From: Peribacillus sp. ACCC06369
GTDB taxonomy: Bacteria; Bacillota; Bacilli; Bacillales; DSM-1321
Length of the DNA stretch: 64,000 nucleotides
Reading direction: 5' to 3'
NCBI RefSeq assembly: GCF_030348945.1
Contig: NZ_JAUCEN010000002.1
Location: 2,046,001-2,110,000, forward strand
The first letter of the stretch is position 1. The number at the start of each line of letters is the position of its first letter. The position numbers were made by a program, and so were the translations under genes. Below are positions 47,011 to 54,253 of this stretch, piece after piece. The notes beneath the pieces were generated by a model, which had not been told where the DNA came from, did not search any database, and saw only the letters and a program-made list of their open reading frames with translations.

Positions 47011-47754
47011 ATGAAACTTGTTAAAGTTAGAAATCCTGAAGAGATGAGCGCTTTTACAGCAAGACGAATCATTGAAAAAGTAAGTTCTTCCTCTATGTTA
47101 TCACTTGGTCTTGCAACAGGGGGTACACCTGTTGGTACTTATGAATTTTTAATTGATGACTATAAGAAGAAAAAAACAACCTACAGGCATGTTTTTACGT
47201 ATAATCTAGATGAATATGTTGGATTAGAATCTAGCCATCCAAATAGCTATCATTATTACATGTATAATCATTTATTTAATTACATTGATATACCAAGCAA
47301 AAATGTAAATATTCCTAATGGTATGGCAAGCAATCTGAAACAAGAAGCTATAAGCTATGAAGCAAAAATAGACAAAGTACGTGGTGTGGATTTACAACTG
47401 TTGGGAATCGGTGAAAACGGACATATTGGTTTCAATGAACCTGGAACAGCGCTAAATATGCCAACACATGTGTTGGCTCTTACAGAGTCAACCCGGCAAG
47501 TAAATGCACGTTATTTTAATAATTATGATGAAGTACCAAATCATGCAATCACAATGGGCATATCAACTATTTTAAAAAGTAAAGAAATAATACTTCTTGC
47601 TTCTGGAGAAAGTAAGGCAGAAGCAATATACCGCATGTTTACAGAAGAGGTAGGTAGTAACTGTCCAGCTACTGTACTAAGAAACCACTCAAATGTGGTA
47701 GTAGTTGCAGATGAGAAGGCCGTCTCCAAATTGGAACATTATTTGTATTGTTAA
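47011..47754 (+). CDS. nagB: glucosamine-6-phosphate deaminase
   Basis: Converts glucosamine-6-phosphate to fructose-6-phosphate and ammonia; 247 aa, usual for Bacillus NagB. Signature parts: GLATGGTPVGTYEFL (phosphate loop, about 33-47), NLDEYVGL with the catalytic Asp (about 69), LLGIGENGHIGFNEPG with Asp/His/Glu relay (about 130-145), and SGESKAEAI. ATG follows TTAGGAGTG. No nagA or NagR neighbour is present; it sits after the yhf set and a HAD phosphatase, which suggests, but does not prove, an amino-sugar connection. Confidence 0.9.
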   Translation: MKLVKVRNPEEMSAFTARRIIEKVSSSSMLSLGLATGGTPVGTYEFLIDDYKKKKTTYRHVFTYNLDEYVGLESSHPNSYHYYMYNHLFNYIDIPSKNVNIPNGMASNLKQEAISYEAKIDKVRGVDLQLLGIGENGHIGFNEPGTALNMPTHVLALTESTRQVNARYFNNYDEVPNHAITMGISTILKSKEIILLASGESKAEAIYRMFTEEVGSNCPATVLRNHSNVVVVADEKAVSKLEHYLYC

Positions 47755-47807
47755 TGTTTATCTGGGGTGTTTAGTTCTAAAACCTTAATAATGTTCATTT
47801 TCATAAT

Positions 47808-47842
47808 GTAACTATTTCTGTCCGAGAATAGTTACTTTTTTT
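47808..47842 (+). terminator. Rho-independent terminator after nagB
   Basis: GTAACTATT (47808-47816) pairs with AATAGTTAC (47827-47835), followed by seven T. Confidence 0.85.
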
Positions 47843-47968
47843 GTCTTTGTTTCCTCTTACTTTGTGATGAAAAGATATATATCGTTCAAAAGGTAGATGA
47901 AAGATTGCAAATCCAATGTTATATAATAAGTGCGAAAGAATCAATAACGGAACAGAAAGGAGCCTGCA

Positions 47969-48847
47969 ATGATAGTCCTTGAAAATGAAGCATTAAAAGT
48001 AAGTATCTCCACTTCCGGTGCAGAAGTACGTGAGGTTCTAAATAAAAAAACAGGGCTGAGTTATCTGTGGAGCGGCGAAAGCACGCATTGGGGAAGAGTG
48101 TCGCCGATTCTGTTTCCAATTGTTGGGCGGTTAAAAAAGGATCAATATAAGCTGAATGGAAAAACATATCACTTGTCGCAGCACGGTTTTCTGCGAGATG
48201 TTGGATTTACTGTTCAGGCGCAGCATGTAGATCATGTTTCTTTCTGCTTTGAGTCGTCTGATGATTTTTTGGATGTGTACCCGTACCGGTTTCAGGCAGT
48301 AATTCACTATGCATTGAAGGAGCAGTCACTGAACGTCCGCTGGGAAATTAAAAATGAACAGAAAGAGACAATGTATTTTTCCATTGGAGCTCATCCTGCA
48401 TTTAACGTGCCGCTCACAAGCGAGGAAAAAGCGGAAGAGTATACGTTAGCTTTTACATCGGCCATTGGCAAACGCGTCACGCGATATGAACTGGCCAAAT
48501 CATTGATCAAAGAAAAAGAATCGGCTGAAACGATTGAGCCGATCTCTATTCAAGCGTCTTTATTTAAGAATGATGCATTTATATACAGTCACATTGACCA
48601 TGTTTCGCTTTTATCAGACCGGACAGGTCATGGAGTTGAAGTTGACTTGGCTGCTTTTCCATTTGTCGGAATATGGTCGAGCTACAATCAATCAAATGGC
48701 ACGATGGCTCCGTTTGTATGCATTGAACCTTGGTACGGTCTTGCCGATACGGAAGACACATCTGGTCAGTTAAAGGAAAAAATAGGAATTAATAAGCTTG
48801 AAGCAGGCGGCTGGTTTGAAGCAAACTATACGATGACATTCATTTGA
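47969..48847 (+). CDS. aldose 1-epimerase (LacX-type mutarotase)
   Basis: Cytoplasmic sugar mutarotase-like protein of 292 aa that would interconvert alpha and beta sugar anomers. Family blocks: GAEVREVLNKKTGLSYLW, PILFPIVGRLKKD, LSQHGFLRD (about residue 70), FSIGAHPAFNVPL with the catalytic His (about 146) and CIEPWYGLADTED with the catalytic Glu (about 251). ATG follows AGAAAGGAG. Its GC content is higher than that of nagB and the yhf genes, so it may have a separate origin. Substrate unknown. Confidence 0.85.
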   Translation: MIVLENEALKVSISTSGAEVREVLNKKTGLSYLWSGESTHWGRVSPILFPIVGRLKKDQYKLNGKTYHLSQHGFLRDVGFTVQAQHVDHVSFCFESSDDFLDVYPYRFQAVIHYALKEQSLNVRWEIKNEQKETMYFSIGAHPAFNVPLTSEEKAEEYTLAFTSAIGKRVTRYELAKSLIKEKESAETIEPISIQASLFKNDAFIYSHIDHVSLLSDRTGHGVEVDLAAFPFVGIWSSYNQSNGTMAPFVCIEPWYGLADTEDTSGQLKEKIGINKLEAGGWFEANYTMTFI

Positions 48848-48886
48848 CATTTTTTAGAGTATGACAAAATAAAAACATACTAAGAT

Positions 48887-48925
48887 TAGTAGCACAGACC
48901 AAGGCCATTGTTTGCTACTATATTT
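48887..48925 (+). terminator. terminator-like hairpin after the mutarotase
   Basis: TAGTAGCA (48887-48894) pairs with TGCTACTA (48913-48920), followed by TATTTT. Confidence 0.55.
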
Positions 48926-49207
48926 TGTAGTAGAAGTAAATAAAAGGTCGAGTCAACCACTAGAGTTATTTTTGGATATAAACCTCATACTTTTTCTTAT
49001 AATGTATTTACATTCTGTTCTTTCCCATTTAAACTCTAAATCAAAAATGTTGATTTGAAGACATTCAAAGTTACCATTGCATTTCACTAATCATCATCTT
49101 ACAATCCCTTATAAATATGGTTTGGACAATGATTACATCAGAAGCTAATCAAACCTCATATAAAATAGGAAGAAAGACATTTTAGACGTAAAAGTACACT
49201 TTTATAA

Positions 49208-49261
49208 ACATGCTAAACAGCCCTTGTCTATTAATAGTAAGGGTAATGCTGTTTAGCATGT
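49208..49261 (+). repeat. nested inverted repeat
   Basis: ACATGCTAAACAGC (49208-49221) is exactly complementary to 49248-49261, with an inner CCCTT/AAGGG and TATTAATA stem. No gene is visible from 48926 to 49416 around it. It may be a terminator of a lost gene or a small palindromic repeat. Confidence 0.5.
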
Positions 49262-49416
49262 ATAGTTTCTCTAAGGAATAGAGAGTGTAAGCTTTTTACT
49301 AGTGTCTAATTGACGCGGGTAAAATCGTTATTTATAAAATGTAGATGATGTATTTCTTAAATACTTTTTTTGGTTTTTTATACTTTATGACTTTACTGTT
49401 GAACAAATAAAGATTT

Positions 49417-49539
49417 GAGGGAGTTGAAGAAGGAGATATATTAGGGGTACCGCCAGCAAATCGGAAAAAAAACACGCTAAGAAAACTTTTGAATGAGAAA
49501 AGCCGATTTTTCCTACGCTAAGGAATGATCGGCTTTTCT
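49417..49539 (+). other. C-terminal coding tail (GVPPAxR type) plus terminator, copy A
   Basis: The frame ending at TAA 49521 reads EGVEEGDILGVPPANRKKNT then LRKLLNEKSRFFLR. A terminator hairpin AGAAAAGCCGAT (49496-49507) with ATCGGCTTTTCT (49528-49539) overlaps the end. A second tail with the same pattern lies at 53089-53184. The protein family is unknown to me. The following stretch to 49672 shows no gene. Confidence 0.4.
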
Positions 49540-49672
49540 ATTATTGGGGTCCGGTAGCTTTACGATATTTATTCTTATAACTTGAAATAACGAAGGCTAT
49601 GAAGAGTATGTCGTGCGAGTACAAACATCTTCTTTTCGTTTTTTTAACGTCCTTTACAAAGGGTACAGTTTA

Positions 49673-49707
49673 AATATCTGGCTGACCTTATAATACGAAA
49701 GGGGCAG
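49673..49707 (+). repeat. 35-base repeat, copy 1 (left flank of the IS110 remnant)
   Basis: The 35 bases beginning AATATCTGGCTGACCT and ending GGGGCAG recur at 53062-53096 with two differences. Here they end at the left side of the IS110 remnant; GGGGCAG occurs again at its right side (50841-50847). Confidence 0.7.
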
Positions 49708-49821
49708 CATTCCTGTAATACTGAAAATGAGGTTTGAACGGAAAAAGACCTCTTGATAAGATGAATGTGTCCTAAGCTGGCCAGCTAAAAAGGACAAAAA
49801 CATCTATTTGGAGGTCTCACA
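49708..49821 (+). ncRNA. candidate IS110 bridge-RNA region (left end of remnant)
   Basis: The leader before the IS110 recombinase frame contains stacked hairpins: GAGGT/ACCTC around 49731-49751, and TGTCCT (49768-49773) with AGGACA (49791-49796) enclosing AGCTGGCCAGCT. IS110 elements encode a guide (bridge) RNA in this position. The assignment is by position and structure only. Confidence 0.3.
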
Positions 49822-50847
49822 ATGAATTATAACCAAAATCACAAAATCTCTCAAATTACTTCTGAAACCTTAATAGTCGGAGTAGATATCGCCAAGCACA
49901 ATCATGTCGCGAGAGCACAGGATTTTAGAGGATTGGAACTGGGTAAAACGTGTTTTTTTGAAAATACGAAAGCAGGATTTCATTCGTTTCTAGATTGGAT
50001 TAACCAACTTGTTAAAGGGTATAATCTAAATCAAGTGATTGTAGGCATGGAGCCAACCGGTCACTACTGGTTAAATCTAGCTCATCTTCTAAAAGAGAAT
50101 AATATTAAGTTCGTATCTGTCAATCCACTACATGTTAAACGAAGTAAAGAATTAGACGATAATTCACCTACAAAGAATGACGTGAAAGATGCAAAAGTCA
50201 TCGCACAGTTAGTCAAAGACGGAAGATACGCCGAACCGACAATTCCACAAGGAATTTATGCAGAACTCCGAGTGGCAAAAAAACTTCGCGATCTTCTCAA
50301 CGTTGATTTACAGGTCGTTCACGGACAAGTTCATAACTGGCTTGATCGTTACTTTCCCGAATTTTTGACGGTGTTCAAAAGTTGGGAAGGCAAGACAGCT
50401 ATTCATTTTCTAAAGCTAGAAGCCTTGCCACATGAACTTGTAAAGTATACGGATGAAGAGCTCTTACTTTCTTAAAGACGAGTGGTAAAACGCAGTATAG
50501 GCTTAAAGAAGATACGAGCACTTAAAGGAGTAGCCAATCGTTCGATGGTATTCGTCAAGGGGCAGCTATGGCGAAATTAGAGTTGAGAGCTTTACTAGAG
50601 AAGTATGATTTTATTCAAATGAAATTCGAAGAATTAGATCATCAATTAGAACAGTTATTAAGACCATATCCCAGGTGTCACACAGATGTTAGAGGTGTCA
50701 GGAATCGGTCGAGATACAGTAGCAGGGTTTTTCGCAGAGGTCGGCGACCTCAGAGACTATCAACATCCTCACCAAATTGTAGGGAGAAAAGGTACTGGAA
50801 AGACAGCCAACCTTATAAAACTTAAAAATGAGCTCTCCTCGGGGCAG
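49822..50847 (+). pseudogene. IS110-family transposase (DEDD type), disrupted and truncated
   Basis: ATG after TTGGAGGT opens LIVGVDIAKHNHVARA (first Asp), VIVGMEPTGHYWLNL (Glu) and NDVKDAKVIAQL (two Asp), the RuvC-like DEDD set. The frame meets TAA at 50473, just after ELLLS; the reading continues VVKRSIGLKKIRALKGVANR, then shifts near 50545 to AAMAKLELRALLEKYDFIQM. A further shift near 50662 gives TIPGVTQMLEVSGIGRDTVA, the Tnp20 helix-hairpin-helix part. It ends near LSSGQ at GGGGCAG, lacking the final 60 or so residues with the catalytic Ser region. Not functional. Confidence 0.8.
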
Positions 50848-50939
50848 GTTAGTTGAATACGGAAGGACTATTAGAAAAATTACAGAATAAATAAGATTAG
50901 AGAAAAAAATTAATTAATTGAACAATAAGGAGAATTTAA

Positions 50940-51418
50940 ATGAATAAAGCTCGCAACAATAAAATGAAGAAAACGTGGAAGTTAATTGGCATATTCATAG
51001 TACTCTTCTTTGTTTATTATAGCTTTTTTTATTTTCCAACTGTACCAACCGCTTCGATAAAAAATGAGCATAAGACATATGAATTGAAAGCAAAAGATTA
51101 TGATTATAGTGCTTTTGGCAAAAGTATTACAAAAAATCTTACTTATAAAAGCGTAAATGAACTAGATACATATTTACAAAATGAACCAGAAATGACGGTC
51201 ATTTCTAACCATCATTTTACTTATAAAAATAGTGCATCAACTACTGCTACGAACATATTTTTTTACAGTGAGATCGAAATAAAGTTATACCACGTTTTGA
51301 AACCGAATCAACCGTTCAATCCATTTCAGAACCTGGTCATTATATTCTTGAATACTTATCTGAATTTGAATCAGGAAAAGTAGCAAGTTATTTTGTTAAG
51401 ATTAATGTAGTAAAATAA
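50940..51418 (+). pseudogene. membrane-anchored hypothetical protein, C-terminal frameshift
   Basis: ATG after AAGGAG. One N-terminal membrane helix (residues 13-30, IGIFIVLFFVYYSFFYF), then an extracytoplasmic part with an Asn/Tyr-rich sequence. The frame ends at 51383, but the neighbouring frame then reads ISEPGHYILEYLSEFESGKV and ASYFVKINVVK to TAA 51418, clearly the original end. A shift somewhere near 51310-51330 therefore alters the last 20-30 residues. Not recognised. It follows the IS110 remnant, which may explain its decay. Confidence 0.5.
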
Positions 51419-51599
51419 TAAAAATATCAAAGAATTGAAGCAAAAAATCTGAAATTCCTTATGTAACTAAACCAGCCAATAGTTTGTCAATATTTTTCAA
51501 TAAAACCTTAAAATATTTCATGCTATACTAAATTTGTGCATACCAAATAACCTTCCAAGTTTCTGTGTTTGGAAAGTTCTGGGTGGTTTAGTTATACTT

Positions 51600-52838
51600 T
51601 CAAACTAGCCTATCTTGGAAAGGTGAGTTGCTTTTTAAAAGTGCATAAATCCAATGTAAGAGTTTATTGGCACATGCTATCACAGCTACTTTAAAGGGCT
51701 TTCCTTCTTCACGTTTCTTATCATAAAACTCTCGTAATCGCTTGTTACGAGGGATGATTTCATCTGTCGTTTTCTTCTTGCGACAATCACGAATGGCACA
51801 TTTAACAGCCATATACAAGGCGTGTCTTAGTCTGCCAGAACCTCTTTTGGTAATCCGATTTACTGTGCCTTTAAATTTACCTGATTCAAAGATACTTGGA
51901 TCAATTCCGGCAAATGCCACTAGTTTTTTAGGGTGATTAAACCGTTCAATCTCTCCAATTTCAGAAATAATCGTTGCAGCGATTTTTTCACCGATTCCAG
52001 GGATGGATTGGATAATCTTATATTCTTCAATTTCTTTTGCCAAAGCATCTATCTCGTCTTCAAATTTGGATAGGTGCTTTTGGTATTCTAGAAGCATTTT
52101 TATATACATTTCAAGGCTTAAAATGTGACTCTGATATAAGGTTCTCTGAAAAGGGTTTCGAGCTGAGGCAGCCGTAAGTTTCTCTGCCTGTGTATTCGCC
52201 CACTTTTTAGAACGACTTGGACAAAGTTCATTAATCCTATTTGCTACAGTTTCTTCACCGACTGCTAATATGTCTTCAGAAGTAGGGAATTCTAATAGAG
52301 TAAGCAAAGAAACAACCGAATACAAATCTCCAAAAACCCCTCTATATTCAGGAAATACTTGATCAAGAACAGCCTGGAACTGTAGTTTTGTTTGTACATA
52401 GATACCTGTTATATTTTCGTGTTGTCTTGAAAGATTACGAAGATTTAAGAGTTGTATCCCTCGTTTTTTATAAGGCTCTAAATCCTCTTTATAGTACAGC
52501 TCGCAGAGGTGACGTGCATCGATTATATCTGTCTTTACTTTGCGTAAACTTGAGCTCTTCGCACGATAAGAAATGAGTGGGTTAACGACAATTAATAAGT
52601 AGCCTCTCTCCTCAAAATACTGTACAACTGGCGTATGATAATGCCCCGTGGATTCCAATACAATCGGAGGTTTGATTCCTGTTTTATTTTCTATTTTTCT
52701 CAGAAACTGAAATAGCGTTTCTAATCCTTCAATGGTATGTGTAACTTTGAAACTGCCTTGATAAGGCTTCTTCTTTTCCAAGAATGCTTGAACCTGACTT
52801 TCACCTTTAGCTACATCCAGACCAACCACTGGATTCAT
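51600..52838 (-). CDS. IS110-family transposase (DEDD recombinase), intact
   Basis: Intact 412-aa recombinase. RuvC-like part: VVGLDVAKGESQ (Asp), PPIVLESTGHYHTPV (Glu), KVKTDIIDARHLCELYY (two Asp). A coiled middle follows, then the Tnp20 part IIQSIPGIGEKIAATIISEI with ESGKFKGTVNRITKRGSGRL, the region of the catalytic Ser. Start ATG 52838 has GGAGGAG seven bases upstream. IS110 enzymes are guided by an RNA encoded in the element's own non-coding end. Fragments of close relatives lie at 7655-7896 and 38023-38055. Element ends could not be fixed; the 51419-51599 side holds a CTTCCAAG/TTTGGAAAG hairpin. Confidence 0.9.
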   Translation of the reverse strand: MNPVVGLDVAKGESQVQAFLEKKKPYQGSFKVTHTIEGLETLFQFLRKIENKTGIKPPIVLESTGHYHTPVVQYFEERGYLLIVVNPLISYRAKSSSLRKVKTDIIDARHLCELYYKEDLEPYKKRGIQLLNLRNLSRQHENITGIYVQTKLQFQAVLDQVFPEYRGVFGDLYSVVSLLTLLEFPTSEDILAVGEETVANRINELCPSRSKKWANTQAEKLTAASARNPFQRTLYQSHILSLEMYIKMLLEYQKHLSKFEDEIDALAKEIEEYKIIQSIPGIGEKIAATIISEIGEIERFNHPKKLVAFAGIDPSIFESGKFKGTVNRITKRGSGRLRHALYMAVKCAIRDCRKKKTTDEIIPRNKRLREFYDKKREEGKPFKVAVIACANKLLHWIYALLKSNSPFQDRLV

Positions 52839-53050
52839 TTTTTATCTCCTCCAAAAACATAATATTTGCCGGTAACCCCTAATCCTTCTTGCAGTATCAT
52901 AGCTTCGCTTGTTATACGAGATCTTGGTCCCAACCAGCCAAATCATGTTTAAGCAAGTAGGGGGCGAACTGTTTAGTTGACGGGATCTTAAGCCCCACGG
53001 GCAGGTACGTTCTACCCCGGCTACCGTTATATTAAAACTATATAAAAATT
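52839..53050 (-). ncRNA. candidate IS110 bridge-RNA region
   Basis: The 210 bases upstream of the intact IS110 gene, read on the minus strand, are GC-rich relative to the window and carry several short complementary arms (for example GCCCGTGGGGC and the CCGGGG-rich segment near 53010). This is the usual position of the bridge RNA in IS110-group elements. No covariance or expression evidence is available. Confidence 0.35.
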
Positions 53051-53061
53051 GGTCAACCAGA

Positions 53062-53096
53062 AATATCTGGCTGACCTAATAATACGAACGGGGCAG
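53062..53096 (+). repeat. 35-base repeat, copy 2 (unoccupied)
   Basis: Matches 49673-49707 with two differences. Here it runs straight into GTTACTTGAA, whereas at copy 1 the IS110 remnant intervenes and GTTAGTTGAA follows at 50848. The left part also forms a hairpin GGTCA/TGACC with CCAGA/TCTGG (53051-53076). Confidence 0.7.
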
Positions 53097-53198
53097 GTTA
53101 CTTGAAGGGGTACCACCAGCAAAACGCGGATTTACAACGTTAAGGGAATTCGGAAACAAAAATAGCCGGTTTTCACCACGATAAAGTGTAACCGGCTG
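53089..53198 (+). other. C-terminal coding tail (GVPPAxR type) plus terminator, copy B
   Basis: The frame to TAA 53184 reads RGRLLEGVPPAKRGFTTLRE then FGNKNSRFSPR, the same pattern as 49417-49521. A terminator-like stem AGCCGGTT (53164-53171) and AACCGGCT (53190-53197) overlaps the end, as in copy A. Upstream frames are closed by stops, so only the tail remains. Confidence 0.4.
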
Positions 53199-53205
53199 AT
53201 AGCTA

Positions 53206-53312
53206 TCATTGGTTTAACGGTCGTAATGACTCTAAGGTAGTAACTCCTTTTGGGTCAAAACGATACTCGCCAAGAAAGTTGATATGCTCCCATCCCAATG
53301 GAGCTTTCAACT
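53206..53312 (-). pseudogene. Tn3-family transposase TnpA, C-terminal remnant
   Basis: On the minus strand the frame reads KLKAPLGWEHINFLGEYRFD followed by PKGVTTLESLRPLNQ and a stop at 53206. (S/A)PxGWEHINxxGxY and the terminal LRPL are diagnostic for the end of Tn3 TnpA. Only about 35 codons survive. A hairpin at 53277-53313 with a T6 run overlaps it. Confidence 0.75.
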
Positions 53313-53494
53313 TTTTTGAGCTGATACTGTAGATCAGGGCCAATTAATTGAATAATGTTTATTGAATAAACAGGCATCATTAACTTAAGAAAAGTAATGT
53401 ATAAAGTTTTAATGATATACTTAAAAAAGGAAAGTGGGGAGACATTATGTGTACTCCAAACTTACTACATACAGATAGGGCATAGGAGGCTGTC

Positions 53495-54214
53495 ATGCCA
53501 AGAACAAAGTACGTAGAAATATATGAAGATTTAAAAAAGAAAATTGAACAGAATGATTATCAGTATCAACAACTCCTTCCTTCAGAGAATACATTGATCA
53601 TAGAGTATGACTGCTCAAGAAACACATTACGAAGAGCAATCGGAAATCTTGTAAACGAAGGGTATGTACAAACCAAGCATGGGAAAGGTGCCCGCGTGAT
53701 TTATCAAGATTTTAAGGGAAATGAATATATGTTTGGTGAGACGGAAACGTTTAAGGAGTTTGCTATTCGAAACAATAAGAAACATCGGACAGACGTCACC
53801 GTCTTTGAGGAATTGGTTGTAGATGAAGGCATTCATGAGCATACCAGGTTTCCAATCGGTGTTGAAGTGTATCACCTGAAGCGTGTCCGTTATTTAGAAG
53901 GCAATCCCGTAATTATGGATTATAATTATTTTAGGAAAGATATTGCTAAAGGATTAACGATTGAGGTAGCAGAGGATTCCATTTATGAATACTTAGATAG
54001 AGAGCTGAACCAACGGGCGGTCACTGCAAAGCGGAAAATGGTGGTAGAAAGAACTACTGAGATGGATGAGAAATATTTAAAATTAGATGGGTTTAATAGT
54101 GTTGTCGTTGTGACCAGTCATGTTTTTAATGCGGATGGAGTGATGTTTGAACATACTCAATCAAGGCATACTCCGGGTAACTTTGTGTTCTTCGACCAAA
54201 CACAGCGAAAATAA
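53495..54214 (+). CDS. treR: GntR/TreR-family transcriptional repressor
   Basis: Regulator of 239 aa. The N-terminal winged HTH covers residues 1-70 (KYVEIYEDLKKKIEQNDY, LLPSENTLIIEYDCSRNTLR, GYVQTKHGKGARV), and a C-terminal UTRA effector domain reads VEVYHLKRVRYLEGNPVIMD through EHTQSRHTPGNFVFFD, very close in pattern to B. subtilis TreR, whose effector is trehalose-6-phosphate. ATG follows AGGAGG. It converges on a glycosidase gene with a shared terminator; a palindrome in front of the glycosidase/PTS pair is its probable operator. The symbol is by similarity; the effector may differ. Confidence 0.75.
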   Translation: MPRTKYVEIYEDLKKKIEQNDYQYQQLLPSENTLIIEYDCSRNTLRRAIGNLVNEGYVQTKHGKGARVIYQDFKGNEYMFGETETFKEFAIRNNKKHRTDVTVFEELVVDEGIHEHTRFPIGVEVYHLKRVRYLEGNPVIMDYNYFRKDIAKGLTIEVAEDSIYEYLDRELNQRAVTAKRKMVVERTTEMDEKYLKLDGFNSVVVVTSHVFNADGVMFEHTQSRHTPGNFVFFDQTQRK

Positions 54215-54215
54215 G

Positions 54216-54250
54216 AAAAGTGTATGAGATGAAGTTCTCATACACTTTTT
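54216..54250 (+). terminator. bidirectional terminator between treR and the glycosidase
   Basis: AAAAGTGTATGAGA (54216-54229) is exactly complementary to 54236-54249, with T and A runs on the two sides. Confidence 0.85.
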
Positions 54251-54253
54251 TAA

